Source: Agarophyton chilense (Eukaryota > Rhodophyta > Florideophyceae > Gracilariales > Gracilariaceae). From it: a stretch of DNA of 64,000 nt. Below, in pieces: positions 19,809-29,827 of this stretch (its first letter is position 1; every line of letters starts with the position of its first letter). The position numbers and the translations under genes are program-made. Where the stretch lies: the NCBI GenBank assembly GCA_030374765.1, contig JARGXX010000016.1:682001-746000 (forward strand), given 5' to 3'. The notes below the pieces were generated by a model. The model saw nothing but the letters and a program-made list of their open reading frames with translations. It ran no database searches and had not been told where the DNA came from.

Positions 19809-20966
19809 CTAGTTTTGGATGCAGCCCTGTGTCGCTGATCGAAAAGTAGCAGCGCAGCGCAACCGCCTTTCGGCTATTGCCGAGAACTGCTTTATACTTG
19901 AATCATTCCTGCGGTATTCAAACTCAGCGCTACCGCTCAAGTGACTATCAATGAAGTCCATTAGTCTACTGTCCGGGTCTCGAAACTTTCTTGCGAACAA
20001 AGCACCACTAGTCGCAAGCTCTTCTCTGATCTCATTGTCAAGTTCATCGAGAAACCCCGGACGAGACCATTTAGTTCCATGAAGGCCCCACTTTATAAAT
20101 CGAAGCGAATCCCACGTCATGGTTGGCCGGAATTCCTCCGATTTTGAGAGCAATGTTCCGAAGAAGAGCTCATCCGGTGCTCGAGCAGTCGCGTATGAAA
20201 GTAGTAGACGGCGACCAGAAGCAGAAAAAACTGCGTGTACACAAAATGACCTATGGAGAATGACCCACGCTTCGGATTTCACGAATGGGACATTTGTGAT
20301 ATCAACAGGGTTAGTAGTATTCAAATTAACAAGAGTACCTTTTTGTTTTGTTGATGGTGAGTGCAGGGTTGTGTCGAGGTACAAATTACCCAGCCTCTTG
20401 TTTATAAACCATTTGCGATCTTTATCGGCTTCTTGTGATTGCAAAAAGTTGAGCCTTTCTTTGAGAACAACCGGACTTCCGAGCAATCTTCTGATGATCT
20501 CCGGGCGCAGAAGAGGATAGTCGGCACCAGACAAGTTAATGAAATAGTCCCACTTGTGCTCTAGCGCTGTTGAGATGGCATTGAGGGTGTTCAATAGCAT
20601 TGAAACTCCAGCATAGGTGACTGGGTCCGAAGGCAGAAGGAAAACATTTTTGAAGTTATTGTTATAAAAAAAAGGCCGAACTTCTGACATCCGTGAGGCA
20701 GGTATCTTGCTGTCGAAGTGAACAAAATACAAGTTTGCGGGGTGATGTAGGGCTCTTAGGAGGCGTGGAAAGATTAATATGCTTTCTGAGGATACTTGAA
20801 TGAAGAAGGCAATTTTTGCCGATTGTAGGATTCTCGAACCATGCCGCCGTCGCAAAGCCCAGCGAAATGATGTGATTGCAAAAACTATGACCAGTATGCC
20901 GACGAATGCTGTTTTCATATTGGAATAGGACCTGCTGCGTCTCCTGTGGTGATGGCGATGGTCCAT
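19809..20966 (-). CDS. GT14-family glycosyltransferase (core-2/I-branching / xylosyltransferase-like)
   Basis: Encodes 385 residues with type II Golgi topology: basic N-terminus, membrane anchor at about 18-36, then a lumenal catalytic domain. Family hallmarks are NLYFVHFDSKIP, VTYAGVSMLLNTLNAI, WDYFINLSGADYPL (the D-x-x-L region of the donor-binding core), VKSEAWVILHRSF, and APDELFFGTLL with the Asp-Glu pair typical of the active site. It ends with RFIKWGLHGTKWSRPGFL. GT14 enzymes include animal beta-1,6-GlcNAc-transferases and protein xylosyltransferases, and plant glucuronosyltransferases acting on arabinogalactan. The actual sugar here is unknown, but a role in cell-wall or glycoprotein assembly is likely. 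Intronless. Confidence 0.85.
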   Translation of the reverse strand: MDHRHHHRRRSRSYSNMKTAFVGILVIVFAITSFRWALRRRHGSRILQSAKIAFFIQVSSESILIFPRLLRALHHPANLYFVHFDSKIPASRMSEVRPFFYNNNFKNVFLLPSDPVTYAGVSMLLNTLNAISTALEHKWDYFINLSGADYPLLRPEIIRRLLGSPVVLKERLNFLQSQEADKDRKWFINKRLGNLYLDTTLHSPSTKQKGTLVNLNTTNPVDITNVPFVKSEAWVILHRSFCVHAVFSASGRRLLLSYATARAPDELFFGTLLSKSEEFRPTMTWDSLRFIKWGLHGTKWSRPGFLDELDNEIREELATSGALFARKFRDPDSRLMDFIDSHLSGSAEFEYRRNDSSIKQFSAIAERRLRCAATFRSATQGCIQN

Positions 20967-21712
20967 TTCATGAGGTTAATCGTAGTTGTTCTTTGTGGAT
21001 GAGGGATACCATGCAGCAGCAATGCTGAAAGTCTAGCTAGGTGCGCTTTATTGCATTTGGTCACTGAACGAATGGCGTCTTAGGATACCGGTTCGCACCA
21101 AATTTAGTCTTGAGGTGTGAGAGCGAAGAGGTGCAAGGCTATAAAAGGGGACAGAAGTCGTCGACAACGGGCCCATTCATATATAGTTTGCTACCGTTGG
21201 CTAGCATGCATCTCGTTTGAATGCGGGCTACATGTTGATATGTGATTTCTTCTTCTTTCTTTGTTGTGGTACTGCCCCTTATCCAGTCTTCTGGAGATCT
21301 ATCTACAGACAATGCTTTCTTCATTATAGATAGACAAAAAACGATGAGGGCATTGCTCAATCTGTTCTACCAGGGTCTTGTCTTCGCCCTTCCGTGGGTT
21401 TGGAGACCCTGGTGCATGCTTTCATGATTCTCATCGGCCATCCGAACAAAATGGAGAGGTGTTCTTTTGACGCCAAATCACATCCAGAACAGGCTATTTT
21501 CTCACTCGAGATATGATTAAGACTGGGGGCATCTCATAGATATATTTCTTTAGAACTAACGATTGTGCTGGCAGTGCTTCGTCATATCTAAATGCTGTTT
21601 GAGTACATAGGTCTGAGTCGTGCTCCATTTTTGCTTTTTGTCTTTATGTCAATGCAGATCTGCACCAATCGATAATTTGCAGACATGCAGTTTCTATCTC
21701 ATGGCCTCATCT
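20967..21712. other. Intergenic, no supported gene
   Basis: Separates the 5' end of the GT14 gene from the 3' end of the flavoprotein gene, both on the minus strand. A plus-strand ctataaaagg motif lies near 21140 but no good frame follows it. Confidence 0.4.
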
Positions 21713-23554
21713 CTAAAAGGTAAACTGCTCTGTAATTATCCGTGTCGGTGAGGCGCCAAGATCTAATAGGGTGGCTCTTAACTTATCCATGAAGCCGATG
21801 GGACCGCACATAAAAACGGTGCGGTCAGCAAGATCTAAAACTTGCTCTCGCAGTAGAGCTGCTCCGATTCTTCCAGACACAAGGGTTGCGTCCTCAGGCT
21901 CGCCAGCCAAACTAATTTGGTTTTCGCCAGAAATCACAAAGAATAGTCTTGTACGGCCTTTAGACAACCGGGCTCGCCTCAACAGTTCGCTTTGGAATGG
22001 TATCTCGGAGTATTCTCTCTCTTGGTGAAGGAAAACAATGTCGGGTTGCGAGCCGACATTCCCTTTCGATCTAGCCCCAATACCGCGTAAGATAGCCATG
22101 TTAGGTGTCATTCCGATTCCACCGCTGATGAACAACAACTTCTTCGGCAAGTTATTGTCGAGAAATGGGGTCATTTCACCTCCAATGCCCAGCAGCTTGG
22201 CGCGCATGCCCAACTTGGCGTTGTCATGCAGCCAATTTGACATTAACCCACCCGGTTTGCGTTTTACGCTTACCTCAAGAGTCAAGTCACCTTTCGTGGA
22301 GTTTGCAGCTTCAGATAAAGTCCATGTTCGGACGACAGGTAACAGCTTCTCATCGATACCAGGGAGTTGGTCAAATTCAAAAGTGCAGTACTGTCCAGGC
22401 AGAAACGGGATGTACTTCGGAGCAAGGAATCGGAAAGTCTTTACGCTAGGTGCTTCTGAAACAATCTTGACAAGAGAGACATGTATGGAGTTGTCGTCTG
22501 CCAACTCTGTCGATGCGTCTTGCTTTGGAATAATAGGGTTGTACGGAGAATAGTCCGACAAATTCCAGCGGAAGTTGGTGACTGGACCAATGCTACGACG
22601 AACATGATCGACTTTAAAGGTAACAATTCTTTCAGCTGCAGCTTCAACATCTGGGTAAGCGCTCTTTTCCCACTGCACCCGAGCAGAACCAGACAATTGT
22701 AATAAATGCCCTGTTTCAAAATCGAAGATGGTGACGCCAGCCTTATCATTCTGCTGCAAATTACCAAATGATTGGAACATGCCGTTTCCGCGATAATCTG
22801 GCCAGTACAAACTATCGTCCGAAGTAACGCGGATAAACCCAGGTCTCCCACCGCGGTGATTTGCATCTAATCCAGTTGACGGATTGTACGTTCCGAAGAA
22901 CAAGGTATCGGCAGCCGTAATTAAGCTCGTATCTGCAGGCGAGAGTTTGGTGTCGGACTCATATTGTATAGCATGTGGCACTGGAGGCATTTCGGATGTT
23001 GAAGGATCAAGAAGGCGACGCTGAATGTACTTGGGACAGTTCGGAAATGCCTCCTCTACGCTCATATCGAGTGTGAGCGAATGAGGCGCAGCTTCTGTTG
23101 ACTCAGCGGGACAGCTCGAAAGCGACAGAAGCCCGTTGGTGCGATAGCGACGTCTCGCGTCCAGATCGATGATTAAAACGCCAGCCGGTAAAGCGGTATT
23201 TTTGGTGAGCAATGGGGAGAGATTTCGTCGAAGAACATCGGTATCAGACAAAGGTTGAAGATGAAATTGCAATAAGCGCGTGGAAGAAGCATGAGCGAGA
23301 TCGGGAGCATGGCCAAATACGGGAGAGACCCAAAGTGACGCATCAAGCGGGTTCGAGCATGGGGTGACGGTGGAAAGCCAGATGATGTTGAGATTCTGCA
23401 ACATATAATTGAAGACAGCTGTGGGAGGCAATGAACGCGACATGCCATGTCCGAGTTCAGCGGCTACGCCCTGAGTGCCTGCCAATTGCTGCGCAAGCAG
23501 CTCGCCTTGATGAAACGGCTGTTGAAGGAAATGAGTCATGATAGGGGCGAACAA
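21713..23554 (-). CDS. PNPOx-like / ferredoxin-reductase-like fused flavoprotein
   Basis: Encodes 613 residues. Residues 1 to about 330 resemble pyridoxamine-phosphate-oxidase-like FMN-binding split barrels, including NCPKYIQRR (172-180) and the tail GNGMFQSFGNLQQNDKAGVTIFDF. From about 360 the protein is a ferredoxin-NADP reductase fold: FAD-binding PGQYCTFEF and RTWTLSEA, NAD(P)-binding FISGGIGMTPNMAI, and C-terminal MCGPIGFMDKLR ending in an aromatic ITEQFTF. There is no 2Fe-2S domain after the reductase module, unlike bacterial fused oxygenase reductases. A soluble NAD(P)H-dependent flavin oxidoreductase is the likely activity; the electron acceptor is unknown. Similar fusions occur in fungi and bacteria. 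It is divergent from the coiled-coil gene to the right. Confidence 0.8.
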   Translation of the reverse strand: MFAPIMTHFLQQPFHQGELLAQQLAGTQGVAAELGHGMSRSLPPTAVFNYMLQNLNIIWLSTVTPCSNPLDASLWVSPVFGHAPDLAHASSTRLLQFHLQPLSDTDVLRRNLSPLLTKNTALPAGVLIIDLDARRRYRTNGLLSLSSCPAESTEAAPHSLTLDMSVEEAFPNCPKYIQRRLLDPSTSEMPPVPHAIQYESDTKLSPADTSLITAADTLFFGTYNPSTGLDANHRGGRPGFIRVTSDDSLYWPDYRGNGMFQSFGNLQQNDKAGVTIFDFETGHLLQLSGSARVQWEKSAYPDVEAAAERIVTFKVDHVRRSIGPVTNFRWNLSDYSPYNPIIPKQDASTELADDNSIHVSLVKIVSEAPSVKTFRFLAPKYIPFLPGQYCTFEFDQLPGIDEKLLPVVRTWTLSEAANSTKGDLTLEVSVKRKPGGLMSNWLHDNAKLGMRAKLLGIGGEMTPFLDNNLPKKLLFISGGIGMTPNMAILRGIGARSKGNVGSQPDIVFLHQEREYSEIPFQSELLRRARLSKGRTRLFFVISGENQISLAGEPEDATLVSGRIGAALLREQVLDLADRTVFMCGPIGFMDKLRATLLDLGASPTRIITEQFTF

Positions 23555-23583
23555 TAAAGGTTGACAAAGGAGTTAGCGGCTGT

Positions 23584-23607
23584 GGGGGGGGGGGGGGGGG
23601 GGGGGGG
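23584..23607. repeat. Poly(G) tract of 24
   Basis: An uninterrupted run of 24 G lies about 30 bp upstream of the flavoprotein start codon, so it would fall in that gene's promoter or 5' leader. Length is probably unstable and may be misassembled. Confidence 0.9.
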
Positions 23608-24098
23608 TTGGGAACACCCGAGCGGATGGAGTAATGGCGAGAGGGGGGGATGACGATTTTATAGAGCATTTCAGGGTATAGCTTGTGTGAGTGTTGTGCA
23701 CGTGAAGAATGGATAGGGGCAACAACTGCTCAAGCGGACGAAGGCTTGTAGCGTAGAAACGCAAGAGCAGCGCCCGCTCGAAAATATTCTACCTTCGCGC
23801 CGTGATGTGCTCACAACGCAGTGCGTGTCAAAAACAAGTTGTTTTGATTCGAGATGACACGCGTACATATATCCTTCATAGTATATCGAGGAAGAGTTAA
23901 AGGGATACATACTATCGTTCACGTTGATGCTTTCACGAAGGCGGCTGGTGCGGTAAATATGTACCAGACGGAACACTGGGCGCATGAATTCCGCATGCCG
24001 CTTCGATTCGTGCCGGGAAACCTCGCAATCAGCGGCGTTGCGATGGTGCAACTCCTTGCTTTATTGCACCCTTCGTATTCTCAGGTTCCAGGTGCATT

Positions 24099-24166
24099 CA
24101 TGAAAGGGAGAATACCATGAAAGGGTGAATACCATGAAAGGGTGAATACCATGAAAGGGTGAATAT
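24099..24166. repeat. 17-bp tandem repeat, four copies
   Basis: Four near-identical copies of catgaaagggtgaatac between divergent genes. I see no coding or structural role. Confidence 0.9.
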
Positions 24167-24582
24167 CAGTTTATTGGAGAGTGTTGGTAGGTCTGACATA
24201 CTTGCAGTGAAAAGGCAGCAGTCGCAAAGTGAGCGTACTCCGTAGATAGGCTCCCTGTGGATTTGCAATTATGCAGTGAACGCAGGATTCTTTAATTTTT
24301 TGAAACAATTTGTCGAGGGTGCACTGTACCGCCTACGGCAGTGTCTACCACGGCACAGCCGCAGTATCAACCGACGAACCAAGCTACAGTAGTGGCACTG
24401 TTCACGTTTTTTACTTGAAAAAGAGCACATCAAAAAGGCGCCCTTCGACGCGCCTCATTCTTCTTCCGCTCTCTCTCGACCTCTCTAGTCTACCTAGCAC
24501 GTCAACTTCCCTCACAGCTTAGGCGCACCCCACCGTATCATCACGTACCCCAGGCTATACAGCGCTCTGACTGTTTCGAACC

Positions 24583-26115
24583 ATGGTGGAGGTCAACTGC
24601 CATGATTTATCTTCTGTCGAGAGCCTCATATCGTCCCTTCAGACCAAACTGCGACAGGCGCACAATAAGAACAACAGGAATGAGGCTCAAATCCTGTCCT
24701 ACCAACGCCGACTCTTCAAACTACTTCGCAAACAAAAGCAAACCCAAACCCAAATCTCGTCGTCTCCATCGAAGCGGGGCGATCCGAATGTACAACACAC
24801 CCCTTCTAAACAAGCCCCGCTTCAATCACCGCCCTCCGTAGACAAATTCGCCCGGCTCGCCGCCGATTTGGATGTATCGCGCTCAAAAGTCAGGCAGCTC
24901 ACCGAACAAAACCTTATTCTTTCCAAGCAGCTCAAAGACCGCGACGAAACTATCGCTTCTGATGCCACCGAAATGGCCAAACTACGTCAACAAGACCTGC
25001 AGCTACGCGACGTGCAAATGCAACTCAAGCTCGTTCAATCGGAGAAGGAGGCGTTAGAAATTCAAACCTCGTCCTTGAGCAGTGAAAGCAATCTACGTAT
25101 GACAATAGGAGAACAGAACGTTCGATTCTTGCAGAAAGAGGTCAAGCGATTGAACGAGGAGCTGGCCACCACTCGTTGTGAGGCCGATGCAGCGGCTGCA
25201 TCATCATCATCGGCGTTGAGGACTGCTAATGAACTGCAAAACAATTTGAGTCAGCAAGTGCTTCAAGTCAGATCAACAAATGCGCGTATGGAACAATACA
25301 TTGCCGATCTTGAGAAGCAATTAAGCTCTGTTCGCACCGCGGCGGAGCAACAGAGGAGTACAAGCGAGCAAGAGATAGCTCGTCTTGGAGAAATTGCGGA
25401 TATTCAAAAGCAAATGACCTCCCAAGCAGAACAAAGGGTCAAAGACTACGAAGCAATTATAGAAACTCTGCAACAAGAATTGCAACAAAATGAACAACCG
25501 ACCACAATCAGATCGGTTCAATCCCACACAGAGGTGTTGCTCAAAAGCATGGAACAGACTTTGGACGCCAAACAAGCTGAGTTACGCCAAATGCATCTCG
25601 AGCAACAAAAGCTCAAGGCTGCCCATGGCTCTATGGTGCAGAATGAACAGCATCTCAAGCGCACAGCCGAAGAAGCGCGCGAAGAAGCTAAACAGGCGCA
25701 GAGGGAAATCCTCCGTCTGAAGGCCATCATGAAGGAGGACTCAGTACGAAGGGGACGTAGCGAACCAAAAGGAAGTGCTCTGAGAGGGTCACACGAAACT
25801 CGTCGTCTGAGCTTTGGAACAACAAGTGGTGCAGGTAGGGAATCGGGTTCGGGACGATTCTCTGGGTTTGGGCGTAGTTCGGCGTTTGGACAGGATCCTG
25901 CATTTGGCAGGGAATCAGGCATGGGAAGGCATTCTGATTTCGATGACCCAGAGATTGGTCCTCGCTCGACCATCCCACTCCACCCTCCTCATCAGAATGC
26001 GAATCTCGCAGATGTTGATGCTCATCTGCAAGAGTTGTTTAACATCCGCATGCGTCATCAGAAGATTTTGGCCGCGTTGCAGGATAGGAGAAATGCGAGA
26101 ATGTCAACGGAGTGA
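24583..26115 (+). CDS. Coiled-coil protein of unknown function
   Basis: Encodes 510 residues. A short N-terminal helix (SVESLISSLQTKLRQ) is followed by a Ser/Pro/Gln linker, then long heptad-patterned coiled coil from about 88 to 390, rich in Leu, Gln, Glu and Lys. Next is a Gly/Ser/Phe/Arg-rich tail (about 410-455) with repeats of the type FGRxSxFG. A short C-terminal helix (VDAHLQELFNIRMRHQKILAAL) may be a binding module. The layout resembles cytoskeletal, centrosomal or Golgi tether proteins, but I cannot assign a family. Intronless. Its 3' end is only about 100 bp from the convergent prolyl-tRNA synthetase gene. Confidence 0.7.
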   Translation: MVEVNCHDLSSVESLISSLQTKLRQAHNKNNRNEAQILSYQRRLFKLLRKQKQTQTQISSSPSKRGDPNVQHTPSKQAPLQSPPSVDKFARLAADLDVSRSKVRQLTEQNLILSKQLKDRDETIASDATEMAKLRQQDLQLRDVQMQLKLVQSEKEALEIQTSSLSSESNLRMTIGEQNVRFLQKEVKRLNEELATTRCEADAAAASSSSALRTANELQNNLSQQVLQVRSTNARMEQYIADLEKQLSSVRTAAEQQRSTSEQEIARLGEIADIQKQMTSQAEQRVKDYEAIIETLQQELQQNEQPTTIRSVQSHTEVLLKSMEQTLDAKQAELRQMHLEQQKLKAAHGSMVQNEQHLKRTAEEAREEAKQAQREILRLKAIMKEDSVRRGRSEPKGSALRGSHETRRLSFGTTSGAGRESGSGRFSGFGRSSAFGQDPAFGRESGMGRHSDFDDPEIGPRSTIPLHPPHQNANLADVDAHLQELFNIRMRHQKILAALQDRRNARMSTE

Positions 26116-26219
26116 GGCGATCTACTTAGGGATCCTGCACCAGTATGTTGGGATGTGTGCCTTTCTTTTTCAAAACAGCCGCTTCAAAATCGAAACAAAT
26201 ACCACAAAGCGATCAAGTT

Positions 26220-27944
26220 TTAGTAAGCCCTTGCAAAAATGGCCATGTGTGTTGCCTGCTCTCCAGAGTAGATGCATTTCTTTCCCTCGAGATCATCCTG
26301 GCCGTCTATCGGATAACATCTTAAGGTAGCTTTCGTCTCTTCTTTGACCTTCCTTTCATTTGAGGCATCGCATTTCCAGGGAACTGACAAGAACCCATGT
26401 GCATCACCTCGTTCCAGAGACTGCTTAAACTCTTCATACGTGGCGGGAGCGCTTGTCCTGTCTGAAAGCCGTCGTCGTGCACTTTCAAACATCTCTAGTT
26501 GAATGTCCTTTAGAACTGCGAGCGTCGCGTTTTCAAAGTTGTCATCAATCGGGGTTGACCATTTCTTACCACCGGTTCGTTTTGCTGAAAACACAGCCTC
26601 CTTTTTGGCATCTTTGGGACCGATTTCCATTCTAAGCGGCACTCCTTTTCTCTCCCATTCATAGTACTTTGCACCTGGCCTCATGTTTGGACGATCGTCC
26701 ACTTCATATCTTATTCCGGCTCGTTTTAGGCGCTCCGCAACTAATTCTGCAAATGAACCAACGACTTGCTGGTCATTATTATTCTTAAAAATAAGAACAA
26801 GAACAACTTGAACAGGCGCAATGGTAGGTGGTAGCACAAGTCCAACGTCGTCAGAATGTGTCATGATGAGCGCACCGATCATACGGGTCGTCATTCCCCA
26901 ACTGGTTGCCCAAACATATTGTTCAGAACCCTCTGGCGCCTTGTATTGTACATCAAACGCCTTCGCAAAGTTCTGCCCTAGGAAATGTGAAGTACCCGCT
27001 TGCAAAGCCCATCCATTTTGCATCATGGATTCAATCGTGTACGTTTCCTCTGCACCAGCAAAACGTTCAGATGGAGACTTTCTCCCCACGATGACGGGCA
27101 AAGCTAACCAATTTTCTGCGATATCTCGATAAACTCGAATCATTTCAAGCGCTTTGGCATGAGCCTCGCCTTCATCTGCATGGGCGGTGTGGCCCTCTTG
27201 CCAGAGGAACTCTGTCGTTCGCAAGAATGGTCTGGTTCGCATCTCCCACCGCACAACATTCGCCCACTGGTTTATCATAAGTGGTAGGTCTCGGTAGCTT
27301 TGTATCCAACGACCGAACATGTACCAGATGATTGTTTCTGATGTTGGCCTTACTACAAGTTTATCCTCCAGTTCAGCCTCTGGGTCTGGTTCCAATGTTC
27401 CGGGAGGCGCATCAGGGTTGGCGCGTAGTCGATGATGAGTGACCACAGCACACTCTTTCGCAAAACCGTCAACGTGTTCTGCCTCTTTTGAAAGAAAAGA
27501 CTGTGGTATTAGAAGTGGGAAGTATGCGTTCTTTGCTCCAGATTTTTTGATTGCGGTGTCCAACTTATCGCGAAGCAATTCCCAAATAGCGTATCCATGT
27601 GGTTTAATCACTAGGCAGCCCTTTACCGGGGAGGATTCGGCAAGATCGGCTGCCGAAATGACATCAAGATACCATTGAGAATAGTCTTCATCACGAGGGG
27701 TAATAGTCGTGGTGCGGGTGGTCGCGTCTTTCTGGTTGGCACCACTATCGGCCTTCGCTGCATTTTGCACGACGTTTCGTATGGGGGCACGGTAACGCAT
27801 ACAAACATTGCGGTTCAATGCTTGGGTGCGAGAAATCGGAATGTGAATCTGAAATGCCATCATAGTACGTGCTAGCAGATGTCTTGCTGGTAGCTGTTGT
27901 GGGAGGACTGCGGACGGTCGTAGCTTACCCAAGACAGCGACCAT
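26220..27944 (-). CDS. Prolyl-tRNA synthetase, eukaryote/archaeal type, likely organelle-targeted
   Basis: Encodes 574 residues. It charges tRNA-Pro with proline. Residues 1 to about 85 are rich in Arg, Ser, Thr and Ala with few acids, like a mitochondrial or plastid targeting peptide. The class II core follows: VVRPTSETIIWYMF (198-210), motif 2 VRWEMRTRPFLRTTEFLWQEGHTAH (231-255), and motif 3 GMTTRMIGALIMTHSDDVGL (350-369). The anticodon-binding domain follows from about 378. The C-terminus is the extra domain of the archaeal/eukaryotic form, ending AIFARAY, which agrees with the invariant terminal Tyr of that group. It is a single-domain enzyme without an EPRS fusion. Targeting to organelles, possibly dual, is inference. 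Confidence 0.92.
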   Translation of the reverse strand: MVAVLGKLRPSAVLPQQLPARHLLARTMMAFQIHIPISRTQALNRNVCMRYRAPIRNVVQNAAKADSGANQKDATTRTTTITPRDEDYSQWYLDVISAADLAESSPVKGCLVIKPHGYAIWELLRDKLDTAIKKSGAKNAYFPLLIPQSFLSKEAEHVDGFAKECAVVTHHRLRANPDAPPGTLEPDPEAELEDKLVVRPTSETIIWYMFGRWIQSYRDLPLMINQWANVVRWEMRTRPFLRTTEFLWQEGHTAHADEGEAHAKALEMIRVYRDIAENWLALPVIVGRKSPSERFAGAEETYTIESMMQNGWALQAGTSHFLGQNFAKAFDVQYKAPEGSEQYVWATSWGMTTRMIGALIMTHSDDVGLVLPPTIAPVQVVLVLIFKNNNDQQVVGSFAELVAERLKRAGIRYEVDDRPNMRPGAKYYEWERKGVPLRMEIGPKDAKKEAVFSAKRTGGKKWSTPIDDNFENATLAVLKDIQLEMFESARRRLSDRTSAPATYEEFKQSLERGDAHGFLSVPWKCDASNERKVKEETKATLRCYPIDGQDDLEGKKCIYSGEQATHMAIFARAY

Positions 27945-28590
27945 CCTCTATCGATTAAAGGAATCCAATATATATTCTCTACACCGATATTGATGGCAAT
28001 GTTTATGCGAGCTCAAGTCTTCATGGAACAAAACAGTGGCCGGTAATTACGCTAACAAGAAAATTTTCCTGTTTCTAAATTATCAATTTCCTCTGCTATT
28101 GATGAGAGGCTGAATTCAGAATATATTTGGTAAAACGGTTCTTGGTTTTTTTTGTTCCTTAAAATGCAAAAGAGCAATACTGAACCTATACGAAAAAACA
28201 ATAATCTGAAGCATTCACGCAGAGTTCAGGGTGAAACAAAAGTTTTCCAAAACAGCCCAAGTTTTTCTTCAGTGTAATTCGTTTACCGTTAATATAAACA
28301 TTTAACCAAACTGGTGTTTTTGTTCCCTAAAATTACAATTTTATTAACTTACAATGTACTCTCATGTTTCAATTGCAATTTTGAGCTCGATTGTCCGAGG
28401 TCCAAGATAAGTTGCACCCCTCGACGCCCTTCGCTGAGCATTTAAATACCTACTAGCCAGGCGTTACATAGTCATCAGGGCCCTTTCGCACGTATGGACA
28501 CCATGTGGATAGCCTTTTGGTCTTAATCACGGCTTTTCAAACTACATTAGAGGACGAAGACGATCGGATATCTGGATTCTCGGAAAGCCT
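27945..28590. other. AT-rich divergent intergenic region
   Basis: Separates the prolyl-tRNA synthetase and the small membrane protein genes, which diverge. It is rich in A/T runs, with no open frame of note. Confidence 0.5.
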
Positions 28591-29107
28591 TTGAATTCGA
28601 GTTTGTCCTCCGCCAGAGCACATATAACGTTACAAATGTTCGCTTTTGTCGGTTTCTGTCCTTCTCCGTTTCGTGCATCGGCTTTCACAGGAGCCCAATG
28701 CAAGGGTTTCCGAAGATTGAATAGAACTTATCCTCGACGATCCACGTCCGCAGTGGTTGTGGCTGTCACGCAACCTATTACTTCTACAGCGCTCTTGCTG
28801 ACGGAAAACATTACTCGCAGGATCTTTCTCGGCGGAATAAGTATTGTGGTGTCGGGTATTTTGGGCGTGGTTTTTGTCGCATACTTTGTTGCGAGAAATT
28901 ATGACGAAGTACGTTGATTAAAAAAGCGTTCTCGACCTACTTGAAGAACTCACTAACAGTTTCCTCTTATCATGTGTGTCTGTATCACTGTTTTTGCTGT
29001 AATGGACATAGATGGAAGCAGAATTTCAGAACCGTGACGGAGCTGTGGAACGATTAAAAGCTCTAGAGGAGCTTAAAGCTGCGAGGAAACGCGAGAAACA
29101 GTCATGA
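28591..29107 (+). CDS. Small membrane protein with presequence, two exons
   Basis: Exon 1 runs from 28591 (or the ATG at 28636, MFAFVGFCPSPF) to 28908, and exon 2 is 29012-29107. The 103-bp phase-0 intron starts gtacg and ends acatag. The spliced product is about 122-137 residues: a Ser/Arg/Phe-rich N-terminus typical of plastid or mitochondrial presequences, one membrane helix (FLGGISIVVSGILGVVFVAYFVA), then a charged helical tail including AVERLKALEELKAARKREKQ. The layout resembles small thylakoid or envelope proteins of algae. I do not recognise the family. Confidence 0.6.
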
Positions 29108-29234
29108 ATACATTGTTTAGTGGCAAGCTTTTCTTGACAGTTAGACGGTCGTTGCTTGCTGTGGGCAAAGTGAAACAGTCCAAAGAAGAATGAGTACGGG
29201 GCAGGTTTCTCTGTTGCGATGCCAAGCGGATTTC

Positions 29235-29754
29235 TTATCGAGCTAGTTGCCAACGTGACATTACATCTCGCGCGGTATCCTCCTCCAGAAGGCCGTTCCG
29301 CAGGCACCAGTTTTCGGCCACATAACAGTGCTTGCCCTTCGATAGCTTCTCCTTGTACATGCTTTGATAAAACAATCGTAAAGGGTCATTGTCGGACGGT
29401 GTTTCTCGCCTTTGTCCAATCTTTTCAAACTTGCGAACAGGGATTTCTTTCTCTTTCTTTGGTTGCTTCGACCTACTCCTTGGTTTTGAATTTCTCTTGT
29501 TCACACTGCGAGGCTTACTCACAATCTTTGCCTTGGACGCTCTCCCTCCGCGTGCCCCTGTAGCCCTGACTTTGGTACGCGTACTTCGCTTAGGCTTGTG
29601 GCGTTGGTAGAGCGTAGCAAGTGGCACATCGTCGTCGGCAGCTTCCTTAAAGAATTGCAGGTTCTGTATCTTCAGTGGAGGTTGTGTGACAGCGTTCATG
29701 CGTGTTGCGAGTGGGACGTCGTCTTCGTCGTCTTCGTCGTTGTCGTCGTCGTCG

Positions 29755-29827
<73 letters not shown>

